From Elysia chlorotica (lineage: Eukaryota > Mollusca > Gastropoda > Plakobranchidae): a stretch of 64,000 nt of DNA. Positions 40,906 to 53,300 of this stretch are shown here, piece by piece. The translations under genes were made by a program, and so were the position numbers. The stretch is from positions 414,163 to 478,162 of the forward strand of contig RQTK01000078.1 in the NCBI GenBank assembly GCA_003991915.1. Reading direction: 5' to 3'. The number at the start of each line of letters is the position of its first letter. Position 1 is the first letter of the stretch. Below the pieces are notes generated by a model. That model searched no databases. It saw only the letters and a list, made by a program, of their open reading frames with translations, and had not been told where the DNA came from.

Positions 40906-40945
<40 letters not shown>
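40600..40945 (-). mobile_element. Reversed fragment of the AGTGGTCTCC element (right part)
   Basis: GTGCCTGCCCCTGAATAA, CAGCAGTTGTTT, TCCAATCACTGAGGAGTAA and GGTTGCTCAACAAG correspond in reverse to 10865-11060 of copy A. They run into a TC tract (40908-40945), as in the parent. Order relative to the fragment at 40085 shows that these are two separate pieces or a rearranged copy. Confidence 0.7.
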
Positions 40946-40950
<5 letters not shown>

Positions 40951-41121
40951 ATCTCTCTCTCTCTCTTCTGTCACTCTCTCCATCCCATCTCTCTTTCCCT
41001 TTTCCCCTTCTCTATCTCACTAGTCTTTCTTTCCTTCTCTCTCCTTTTCTCCCATTATATACTGTTAGTGTGTATCTCTTGACTGAAAGGCTCATTCATT
41101 TCTGTATTTCTTTCTCAACAG

Positions 41122-41305
41122 ATAAAACCGGTTGCTGCCATGCTGGAAGATACTAATTTTATTTCTTTGGTGGATTTGCCAAGTCCACACGTGTACCTAA
41201 TACCATCACGATGAGTGTTGTTCTGAGAGTTGGCGCTGTGAAGCCCATTGAAAATCAAGAATTGCATTATGGCAGTGGTGATGAAGCATCAACGTCTTAC
41301 ACAGA
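41122..41305 (+). CDS. KMT2E: KMT2E coding exon 1 (coding from 41211; residues 1-31)
   Basis: The acceptor TTTCTCAACAG ends at 41121. Coding starts at 41211 (A at -3) with [20 protein letters not shown] and [11 protein letters not shown], aligning with the KMT2E/SETD5 start MSIVIPLGV...AAGS. It ends GA (phase 2) at GTAAG. Confidence 0.85.
41140..41214 (+). promoter_or_regulatory. Upstream ORF whose stop overlaps the KMT2E start (ATGA)
   Basis: In the same exon as the main start, ATG at 41140 (context GCTGCCATGC) opens 24 codons, MLEDTNFISLVDLPSPHVYL then IPSR, ending TGA at 41212-41214. The main ATG is 41211-41213, so the two overlap as ATGA. This geometry can permit termination and reinitiation or reduce main-frame translation. 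Whether the uORF is in the mature 5' UTR depends on the acceptor at 41121. Confidence 0.6.
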
Positions 41306-44300
41306 GTAAGATCTTGTGTTTTTTTCCCCCTTTGGTGGCAATAATTCTAACAGACTTATCAATATTTACATTAAATTGCCAATGGGCAGTTATAGTTTAA
41401 CTATCATTGTGTGTTTCACTATGTAGCGAAACAACTAGGATATATATTTCAGTTATCATTAATTTTTCTGTTAAGGGTACATGTACTATATATATTAATT
41501 CTACCAAGGGTTTAACATCATCGCTTTTAGAACTCACAAACTTGAAATGTAAAATCTAATTTTTATTATTAAAAGGAAATCGATCTTAGCAAAAAGCTAT
41601 TGCCTCTGACTATATTTTTTCTTATATAATCCTGTTTGGTTTGTCCAAACAAAATGATTAATTTCTGGACACTTAACTGGTTTCACAAAAATGGTTAAAT
41701 TGTGATGATTTAAATAGTAACTTTAATAGTAATCCACTAAAAAACAAAAACAGTAAAAATAATAGAATTGGACTACCTAAAAACTGTTTGAATTTTTTTG
41801 GTTGTCATACTACGTAAATTAGAAGAACTCGTATTATAAATTGTTTGAAACTGGATTATAGACTGCTTTATTTCACCCCATCTATTTTATATAACTGTTG
41901 TTATCCTGTTTCTCTTCAGTGCTGATGTGTTGGACATGCCACTGCCAGAGCACACATACCAGAGGCCCTTACCACCCACCACCTTACCATCACAGAGCAC
42001 AACTGGTTATATTGGCTTGCCATATCAGGTTGGAGAATTTTGGCTATTTTTTTTAAATATTTTTCTTTCAACTGGAACTCTCTCTTTTTTTTCCCTATCA
42101 CAGGCACACATGTCTATTGTTTATAGAGAACTTGCTTTGTTGTCACTTGCAAAGGTTGTATGCATAGATTTTCCGGATTGGTGGTGTCAAAAAACAATTT
42201 TGGAGTGACCTGCACCCATGCATGTTTTATGATCACTTGTTTCAATCTTTACAATGCATCATTTTCTTTACCATTTGTTTCTGTTGCAGGATCATAACTA
42301 TGGCATGCCTCCACCTCCTTCTCCACCGCGTCCTGCCTCACCCAGACCACCAAGTCCATTTGAAGACAATGGTATGGTGCAAATAGAAGAGGAGGTGAAA
42401 ACAACACCTCCTGTATCTGTGGTAGAAGAGGTGGTTGAGGACAGTATCACTCGCTGTATATGTGGCTATCTGCATGATGATGGTTATATGATTTGTTGCG
42501 ACAGATGCAGGTTTGTCTTTGTCAATTAATTTTTTTAATTTATAGCTTAAAAAGTAATTTACATTTTGTATTTAATTTTATTTTAGGTAACTGGGAGTGG
42601 GAAAATATATTGCTTTAAAATTTGATGTTGAGGGAAGACGCGTAATTTGTTTTCCTTTTAAATGCCCTGTTGTCTTAAGCTGATTATGTCATTTTCATTA
42701 TATATCTAGTGATAGTTGCTTCCCTTAATATTTAAGAATGTTATTGTAGTTAATGTTTTATATATCACTTCAATTTATTGATGTTGCCATAAAAAATCAA
42801 GGTTTGTTTACCTTTATCACTGATATTATGAAAACATTGCTTATGATATAGTAATTGTTTTAATCTTTTTTTTGTTGTTCTTTTCTCTATTTAAACTTCT
42901 TTACAGTGTTTGGCAACATATTGACTGTATGGGTGTGGAGCGCAACAACATTCCTGATAGTTATTTTTGTGAGCTGTGTCAGCCAAGAGTTTTAGATGCA
43001 GTCAAGGCTAAGGCAATGCAGAAAAGAAAAAGAGAAGAGCTAGCTGGTAATTTTGTTTTTTGTTTTTATTAATAAAGCTGTGGTGTCCCCACAGAAAAAT
43101 TACAGGTGTTAAGCTTTGTTGCCATAATAGTGAGACTCATCCCCACAAATTGCTATAATTAGAAACAAAAAAAGATATGTAAATTAATAAATATATATAA
43201 ACTGATTCTAAGGGATATTGGTAGTACAGACCTGCCAGCATTACGGTTTGGGCCTAATTTATTACGCCCAAATGCGGCAAATTACGCTTTACACCCGATC
43301 CTTGCCATATCGCGCCAAGTTGAAAATAGTACAATCTATAACCTCAGTTTGTAGCCCCTAGTGAAGCAAACCTTTATCGATATTTCATCTTACGACCGCC
43401 TATGGCGCGGAATTAACTTTCGACACTTTCTCAAGGCTTTGCCATGTAGCACTGACAGGTATTCAATGATTTACAGTTTGTCTAAAGGAAGATCATCTGA
43501 TACCAGGGTCTAGATTTTTTACTCTTAGATTCAAACTTGGCCAGTTAGGCATAAATCAATTACTGAGCAGTTGGGTTTACAAATCAGTGTTTTCTTTTAC
43601 ATCGACAAGGCTCCCTAATAGTTAACTGTATTTATCTTTAATATAGCTCTCAAGTCAATGACAGATACCATTTTAAGTGGGTTTGTAAAAAGAAAGTCTC
43701 CTTTCATACACATGTATCTCCATGGTATTATTAATTAAATCTAAATTTTTTTCTGCATTAAATCTTTATAGTTTTTAAAAACAGTTTCACAATTTGTGTA
43801 CCGATGAACCATATTTAATTTGCAATTCACCACTACTGGCCCTTTATTTAATTAATTTTACTAAATTATTCATTATCTATACTCCTCCAAACCTCTTTGA
43901 TTATCTCTAGTTATCTCAAGATGTAGTACGTTAATTTTTTTACCTTTATATCCTTGTAAAAAGCAGTGGTATTCCGTCAACATATACAATTTCTTTATAG
44001 TTTTTACCGTTTAAGTTGGCAAAGGAGTCTCACACAGCGTGTGCATGTTTCCGGCAACATTTTAAAACTACGAAGTTCCAAAAATTACTCTCTGTGGCAG
44101 CTGATATTACTCCAAGGGAAAATTTAGGTTGGCAGGTCTGCTAGTAGTAATGAAAATGACTCAGAATTTATTTTCAAGGCGGACTTAGTGACTATTTAAA
44201 AAAAAAAAATCATTTAATGTCTCTTGCATATTTGAGAAAAATCGGATACAAATTTTTTATTGACAACCTTCTCTTTTTCTTTTAATCAGCACGAAATGTC

Positions 44301-47300
44301 CTGTCAGATTCAAGTGCAACAGACACTGACCCAGAAGAGGCTGCCAATGCCCTGGCCTCTATGGGAAAGAAATTGCCTGCAAGCAAGAAAAAGAGCTTGA
44401 AGCAAAAACATGCCAAGGCAAAAGAGAAACCTCCTCTCAAATTGAAAATCAGGAAAGCTCTTGCACAGAAAGTTAAAAAACCTGGGAAGAAAGAAAAGGA
44501 GAATATCACATCTCCCAAGCCTGATAAAAAGGTGTCATATTTGCCTTCAGTTGAATTTACAGTTAAAAGTGTATCTGATCACATCTATATCCATTGACTT
44601 TGTTTTTATTTTTATTTTGAAGTTTCAAGTGGAAAATTATCTTCCGCTACGGCGCTAGTGTTTTATTTAAAGCATAAACATACTTGTTCCTGTTTGGTGT
44701 TTGTTGGAAACAGCTCTCTTTATAAAAACAATTTTTACTCAAGACAGCCTCTTTAATTACTTCTGAAATGGCTTGTGGGAAAACCAAAATACATGTTTGA
44801 AGTTAATTCATTTAATTTAATTTTTTTATTTTTTTGGTGCAAGATTATATATATTTTTTAATGTTACTCTTTCCCTTATTTTATCTTCAGCACATGAAAT
44901 TACCAGCTGGTCAGAGAGGGAAAATTGGAAAAGAGAAAACCAGGATATCTTTGACTTTAGAGGACATGACTGGGGACCCATGGAACAGCAACTTAAGGTT
45001 GGTTTCATTTTTACATTGTATATAGCAGCAATGCGAAGTATTTGTTTTTCAATATTAAATACAGCGGCAGCGGGACCATCCCTATAGCGGGATCTTGGAA
45101 GTAGCCCTGTTTTTTTTTTCTCTATAAGCTCTCATGACCATATACTATACAACTAAGCCTAGCCTAAGTGAAAGCGAGGGATGATTGTCAGTGCTATTGC
45201 TAGTCTGTTACACAAGTTAAACAACGCAAACAAAAGACTGGTCGTAATCGATCAGGGTGGGGAGAGAGGAGAAGGGGGTGAGATGTGTTAGGTCTATATG
45301 TGTGTAGTGTATGGGCATGGACCAGGTGGGACTGCGGGCCGTGTATTGTATCGTTCATTTCGTTACGATCCTTGATCTCGAAACACGCATTCATGATTCA
45401 CTCCTAATTTCCACTAGCTATAGTCTAGATCTATGCAAATACAATACAGAAGGCGACTTTTACGGCATTAATTCTTAATTTCTACTAGCTATACAATACA
45501 GAACGCAAATTTTACACACGACTGAAGAAGAAGATGGGTTCTAACAAAAGGAAATGTTTTTCAATTGAAAAGAAGGCTGAAATAATCAACGAAGTTGACA
45601 GGAAGAAAAAAAAAGGGAAGCACAAATTTGCAGAGACTATGACTATGAGATTTCATCTGGTACCTTGTACACCTTCTTGAGAGATAAAGAATCGATCCTG
45701 TCAGGACATTTCAAACCAGACCACTTTTATCAAAAGTTAAAAGTGTATTTAAAAAAAAAAAAAACGCAAAAAAAAAATTGAACTAATAATACTAATAATA
45801 TAAAAACGCTAACTTCCCTTTGCTTCCCTATTGCGGGAGCTTGCTTACAGCAGGACTTTTCTTCTGGACCGGAAAATCCCTCTGTAGGCGTGTTTTACTG
45901 TATAAATATATGTGCTAGGGATAAGGCTTGAACATTTTTTTAAATGTTTTTCTTTATAATTTTGCTACATACAAACTGGAAAACCAGACACAAGTGTTAT
46001 ATTTGTGATAGTATTAAGCATCATTCCATATAGCCAATTTCAGATGTGGGTAAAAAGGTAGCAGTAAAATCTTTTTTTTTAAGTAAAGACTGCAAAAGTC
46101 ATGTTATTTCTTTGCATTGTTTGTAACTGTAGGTAAAACTAGCAACATATAGGACCAAATTGACATTGCTCTTAAGCATCTTACTATTAAAACAAAAAGG
46201 AAGTCACTGAAGAAGAGATAAAAACAAAGTACATTTAACTATACAATTAAAGTAAAATGCACCCTATTTAATTAATCTCTGTCATCCTCTGCTCTCTAAT
46301 TCACATCTGGACATCAACTTTTTACATAAAACATCAACAATTGTTTAATTTTTATTTAACTTTCTGCTTTCAGCCCATGGGTGGATTCTTATGTTCATGC
46401 CAATGAGAATCACTACAGCCCATCTGTACGGGACCTCAGCAGCAATATTAGTATGGCAAGTCAGAAAGTGAGTCTACTGTCTCAGCCTGAAACACGGAAT
46501 CAGGAAATATGTTGGGTCGCAGAATTTTTTCTAAAGTCATATCGTGAAATCAGGAAATTTTACCTTGTTAAACAGGGAAAAAAATCTGTCTCCAATTGAG
46601 CTGTTGTGGGCAGGTTGTTAGCTACTGAGTATCTGAGAACGACATCTCTTAGAATAAAGTACAACACCTGTGACACTCTCTCTTCCTGAATTGTTCTCTG
46701 TCTATTTCCCTGACCTAACTCTCTCTCTGCCTCAATCTTTTTCCCGATTTCTCTCTTTCTGACCATCCCTCTTACAAATTACATGTATTTTCTTTCTGTC
46801 CCTTTCGCTGTCCAACTCTCTCTTACTCCATATCTCGATCCGTCTGTCTCTCTCAGACACAAATTTCTTAATTAATGAGGTAAAATGTACTTGAAAAGTG
46901 AAACCCGGGAAATCGAGGGAGAAAATGGATAATCAAGAAAAGATGTCTTCTCACGAAATTTTCAGATCAAGCGGGTTCTTCTGTATATGAAAGATAAAAT
47001 ACTGTGTAGAGAAAGCGAACCCATTAAAAAAAATTATAGACCGGTAGTCACAGAATGGGAAAAGATTGAGAGGAAGACAGAGAAATGGATAGCCAAATTA
47101 TATTTTCAGCAGATAGGTATAAAATGGAGCTGAAAAGAACAGCAACATAAGACTTGGAGATCTGACGCAGAGGTCTACATCCTGGATGCTAGTCTTGTTA
47201 GTAAGCAGTATTACATTAGGTGTCGATGATTTAACTGGTTAATTTTTTTAGTTGTTCTGCTATTTTTATTGTTTTCATTATGTCCTTAACAATAAGGTTA

Positions 47301-50300
47301 TGGCTTACTCAAAGAGTTGTTTGTTCTTCTGTCTCTCTCTTTGTACAGGTTGATATCTCATCAATTATGCCAGATGAACTACTAGGCTGTCTCACTTGTG
47401 TTGCAGAAGTGAAGAAAAACAGGAAGGTAAGCAGATTAGCCGTTCATCATGTCCCATGGGATCATTTAACCACTTCATCCTTGTTCAGAAATCATGCTGT
47501 CTAGATTTATGCCATGTTCATACCAATTAAAAAAAATTTTTTTTTGTTCCTTTGATAGAACTCTTGTATAACAATCTTTACTCTCGTTGCTTAATGATGT
47601 GACGTAATATGTAAAGCATAAATCTTACTTTTAGATTTACCCACATTATATCAAGTGAAATCTCCCTTCTCCAAGACTGGTATTTTCTTTGTCTTTTTGT
47701 ATTCTTTGTTTCTTCATTTTATATTTTACGAATATACATCACCCAATCATTGGCATGATTTTCATGTTTTGTTTATTTATTCATTCTACCAAATTTCTTG
47801 TTCTTACAGGGTCTGAGAGCACTGCAACAGATTCCTGCTGGTCAGGCAATTATTGAATACAAAGGAAAAGTTATGCTTAGGCATGACTATGACAAAGAGC
47901 ATGTCAATAGCTTAAAAAAGTAAGATTGGGTTAAAATTGCATAATTAAATAAGATAGAAGTTGGGATGTCGACTTTTGTTAGTTAGGTAAGCTATCTTCT
48001 CAATGTTAGCATATTTCTATGCTGAAACTCTTAGTGGCTGACACCTGTTAATTTTACTCGGGGCTCAATAATCCTCTTCTTAAATTTTCAAAGATAGATT
48101 GTAAAGTAAATCTAGTTAATATCTAGATATAGAACCCATTAATGCACTTCAGATTTTACCTTCATGTAGGCAAAAATAGCATATTTAGTATTTTAAATTG
48201 CAGAAGAATAAATATTCATAAGAACATTTTAATTTTATTTTCTATTACAGGTTTCAGCCATTTGTCCTCTTCTACTCTCAATTGGATATTGACCTGTGTG
48301 TTGATGCTAGAACTTATGGGAATGAAGCGAGATTTGTGAGAAGATCGTGTACACCAAATGCTGAGGTAAAGAATTTAAAAGCATATTTCATCTAGTACAT
48401 TATTAGTTTAGTCTTTTTCTTCACATAAAAGTCACTGGTAGTGGATCTCAGTATCTCCTATGACAATTTTAGATCCGCAACATAATATTTGGCTGTTATT
48501 TGCTTTGGCAATTTCAGAAAAATTACAGATGTTAAGCTTTGTTGCCTTTTTTATGAGTTCTGTTCAAGAACTGCTTCCTTCTTCTTCATTGCTCTAGGCA
48601 AAAGAGCGGAAGCTCAGAGATTGATGGAATAAACAATTACAACTTCTGTTCACTCTTCCAGGTGTCCCAAAGAATAAAAATTCACACCAACAGTTTTAGA
48701 AATACTCAGGAATTTGGTTTTTCACCTCTTACATTAGCATACATCTGTTTTTGTCAGTATTTTGGAACTTATGTATTTTTCTGATCTTTTTTTTTGTCTG
48801 GTTTCAGGTGAAGCACATACTGTCTAGAGGCAAGCTGTATTTTATTATCCTTTCCAAAAAGGATATCATGTGTGATTTTGAAGTTACCATCCCATTTGAT
48901 TATAATTACCAAGATTGGTAAGTGTTTGTTAATTCTGCCAATATCTCTCAGCCATTTGTGATGCATCAGGCAAAAGAGGGAATATGGTGAACAATTTTCA
49001 TGTGCTTTTTTCTTTGTTTTATTAATTTTCAACAAATTCTGATCAGTTTGCTTTGTAAACTTTTCAAATATCTTAGTTGGAAGCTGAGATATGCCACCTT
49101 TAAGTTACAATGTCTCGAAATGAGATAAATTTTTGTAAGTTTTTGCTTCTTTTTTGTTGTTCTTATAAAAGTAATTTTTCTTTGTATACAAATCAATAAA
49201 CACTTCAAGGCTGCCACTCATCCATGGATCCACGTTTTTTCCGTGGATTGGCGAATATCCTGTGGGTCATTCGTGGAACTGCCTACGTGCCGTGAACCGT
49301 CCGTACCACGGCCCGTCGTTCGTGTTTTTGACCATTTTTGGGGCTCTTTCTGTGCCACGATCTGGCAATTTTCCGTGAAATCTCCGTTGAATATGATTAG
49401 AGGTGGCAGTGGTCGTGATTTTTCGCGGAAATCTGCGGTTTTGACCCGGTTGTTACTCTTTCCGCATTTTCCCCCTTTTCTCCTAAGTCTGCAGATCACA
49501 GCATTTGCCTTTGAGCGGTATCGAAATGAAAACATCTTGTTATCCAATCTTACCCGGTAGGGAAATAAATGCGTTATCGGAACACAACCCAAGCCTCGGT
49601 ATTGATAATTTTATCGGGTCTGTGTGTGAGAAAATTTGAAATGTAACTGTAACACAATGCAAATCGCTGAAGTTTACCTTTGAGCGGTATCGGTAATAGG
49701 TCTACAGTGTCAACTGATTGGAACTGCGTCTGTTAAAATAATGCGATGATGCAAATACATGTATCTAAAAGCGCCAGTTCCTCTTGTGACTAGTAGTGTG
49801 TTGAAAATATGCTGCTTTCGTTTTTACCCACTCCCCTTTGATGTATTCATTGTAACACCCTTTCTAGTTCCAAGCTTTTCTAGTGCATCTGCGATCGTAC
49901 TTTTTTAAAATAATGTTACAATGCAGGGACGGGAAATTGTTTTTTCCCACCTGTTCGGCACCCGAGCAGCCATCTGAGGAAAGAAATTAAAAAGCAAACC
50001 CCAGATTTCACTAGGGTGGAAAATTCAGTAATAAGAATAATTATATATATTTTCTTGGTAACTTTTGTACAGTTCCGAGCATAAGGGAAATACCTGATTT
50101 GCTGCCCGTTGTCAATTCAAGATGATACCTCGAATTAATTCCGATCTGCCGTTTCCTACTCATCTAAGGCGAGTAGATGGCATGGTTATCTCAATAGCAT
50201 GTTTTAGACATTTGTGAGTTTGATAGAAATGTTTAGCCCAGTGGGCTCGAATTTTTGATGGAAGAAAAACGACAGTTTTCATCCACAATCGACTGATGGC

Positions 50301-53300
50301 AGTTTGTTTAAAAACTTCTGAAGTCCAAGATTGAGCGCGCATCAGATCTATATTTTATATCTAGACTGTATTTCTGGGTGCAGATCGATCTTAGACCTTT
50401 AAGTTTTCTTTTTAGGTGTACGGTTTCAGTAATAATCTATTGAGGTCTACCCTTGGGTCATTCAAGCATTTTTGTATCGGTTCATTTGCGAGGTTGTGGT
50501 AAGGACGAAGTAAAGAAAGAGGACTCGAAGCCAGGATGTTCCAATCCATGGAGTTTAAACTTTAAGTGGCTAGAAAGAAAAGAAGTTAAAATTGATCCCA
50601 TTGAGTGATATTGAGTCGATTGTGAAAATTCATGTTCCTCTTCTTTCACATATTCAGCTTTGCCTGATGCATCACATTTGTATTTTTTATAATTAGCATC
50701 TATTTTTTTAGTGTATGGTTTATAACGCACAATCTTGCACTACCCGCCTTAGTTGGTGTTTTGCTTCATGGCAAGCTGAAGCCTGAGGTTAAACCGTAAC
50801 ATATTGAAAAGTCTGCCCCAATGTTGTTTTATTTGTGTGGTCTATAGTAGTCATAAATACATTTTTGTGATATACAACAAAATTTGGGCATGCTAGTATT
50901 GGTAAATTAACATGTCCTTTAGTTGAAAAGATGGATAGTTAGCAATTTGAAATTGTTCCTATTAAAATAATTTTTACTTCATTTTAATGACCAGTGATAC
51001 TCACTCTTAATATACTTTTTTTTTTTACTTTCCAGTTCTTATTGTATTGAATGTGCCTGTAAGAAGAACAACTGTGTTGTTTCAAAGCATTGGAAGAAAA
51101 GGAAAAATTCTCAGAAGTAAGTTTGTGCTCTCTTTTTTTTATTACTGTTTAAGGCTTGCCAACAAATAAGGCAGAATTAGGATTTAAATTGTTTTGTGTG
51201 CTAAAACAAACTTGTTTACTTGTGCATTTTTGTTGCATTTTGGGATTATCATTTTGTTTGTCCCGTATTTGCTTTCTTTTTTATTTTAAGAGTTAAATTT
51301 TGCTTTTTACAAGGTTTTAGTGAGGCAAACCATATTTTTTTTATACAATAATATTTTTCTGCCTCTTTGAGAAGTATTTCCCTGTGTCATCATGATCCAT
51401 CATAATAAAAGGTCACTACAACAATATGTAATATGTCACTGGATCCAATCAGGTATATCTGCACAGGGATAGAGAAAATTTTATTGTACAAGCCAAAATG
51501 CTCATGAATTTGGAAATGCCCATGCAATTAAAATGTTTCAATTACAGATATCTTTGGCTTTGCTGATATATCTCATTAGCTGTGCCTTTGGGAGGGGGGC
51601 GTGGTTGACCTGGGGTCGAACATTGGCTTCTGATGCAGGAGGGCTGTGGTTCGAGCCCTGGTGATTTTGCCCCCTAATGATTGGGTGGATGTCAGTTTAA
51701 TGTGACCGGCTGAGACATGAGTCATGGTATCCCCGCCCTGTCTGATGTGTGGCAGCCCATGAAATTGTCAGAAGTCAGTATTGGGGCCCGTCTACAATAA
51801 AGCCTATATACAGCTGACGTAAGACATTAATCCAACTCAAACTACAACTTCTGTGCCATAGGAAGCATTTTAAACATCAGTGTGAAATGCCTAGATTAGG
51901 ATTGCTCAAAGTGATATAAAATCAAATGACTATTTTTTTTCCCCCCTTTGATTTTAGGGCTCCTCAGCAAAAAGAGTATGGCGTGAAAAGAAAGAGGCAG
52001 AACTCGGGCATGGAACCACTAAACACCGGTGGTATTGATCAAGCATGCATGAGTCCACCTTTGCTGAGCCCTGGCAAACATTCATTGCCCACCAATGTAC
52101 CCAGTCCTTCCAAAATAGTTAGCCCTGTCAAATTGTCCAATGTGTCTACATTGTTAGCAGCCTCTGCTCTTCTTGATGGCAAATTAGATTTGGCCAACAG
52201 CTTAGATCTGGAAGACTCAGATCCCTCACAGGCAAGTATTGGAGTAAAATGTTTCTAAATATTTAAGCCCATTTTTACCGTAAATGTAATTGTTACACTT
52301 TTCACCATATGTTAGCAAAATTAGATTTTGCAATTTAGAATGTTTCAGGTCAAATTTATTTCTTTACTTGTGATTATTGCATAGCATTCTTTTTCTTTGA
52401 AAATTAAAATAAACAATTTTTACCTGTGGTTTTAACCCCTTGAGTGCCCTACCCCGAGCCTCACTCGGGGTACAATGGCGACCCTGTGTGCCTATGCCCC
52501 GAACCTCACTCGGGGTAATTTCGTCATCGATTTTTTACTATAAAATGGGAGATCATTACTGGTTTGGAAATAGCACTATTACTACAGTGGTTTCCCCTTG
52601 ACCAGAACTGCATTTGTCTGGGAAACTTTGCGAACCTTTTTTTTAAAATGAATTTTATTCATCCTTCTGATAGAGAGAAGATAGCGTCCGAGTTTTGCCA
52701 CTCTGTTCAGCAAAGGTTTAGGCCTTGTTTATCAACTTCACAGGCTCTTTTGGAAGTGTTGAACGATGCTGATAGCAATGATGAAGATCTTTACGGTGGT
52801 AATGAACCCGAAGATGAAGATTTAGACCTAGAATTAGATCTAGATCTAGATTTCAGATATAGGTCTATTTATAGTAATTTACTCCCCGGCACAGGGCGTT
52901 ACAAATCCATCGGCAGTCAAGGGGTTAAGTCAATTTTAATGTTAATAGGGACCCTTACATTTTAATAATTCTTTATATATTGCAGCAGAATCTACCAATG
53001 GTTCAGTACAAGCCAGCAACTTCGTCTCGCAGGTCAAGTAAATTGGTAGAGGAGACAGTGAAAGAAGAAAAAATCCCATACGGATCCCTTACCCCTACAA
53101 AAGAAAAGAGTAATAAAGTGAAGGAAACTGCAAAGGTATTTTATTGTTTACATGTGTATGTATATGCGTATGTGTATGTGTGTGTTTATTCTGGGAATTG
53201 TGTATGTTTTTCAACAAGTTTAGACCAAAGAGGAAAAAAAATTAAAATGACTAGTTGATTATAGGAGTCATTTCAAACTAAGCTAGAAGTGTATGCCATA

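Larger units (their letters stand above)
37690..41121 (+). other. Intron(s) in the KMT2E 5' UTR region
   Basis: Contains TCTAGATCTAGA-rich stretches (37745-37995), an ATT/ATC triplet-rich zone (38410-38940), two further donor-like candidate 5' exon ends (39543 and 39703), TC tracts and reversed fragments of the AGTGGTCTCC element. No coding exon recognised. Confidence 0.55.

Noticed and set aside
39735-41082. Ser-Leu-rich open frames near 39.8 and 41.0 kb
   Set aside because: Products of TC tracts; no domain and no splice context.
49218-49592. A 124-codon minus-strand frame in the KMT2E intron
   Set aside because: It overlaps a dispersed repeat block and does not resemble a known protein.
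50482-50730. 82-codon minus-strand frame
   Set aside because: No recognisable domain; lies in repeat-like intron sequence.
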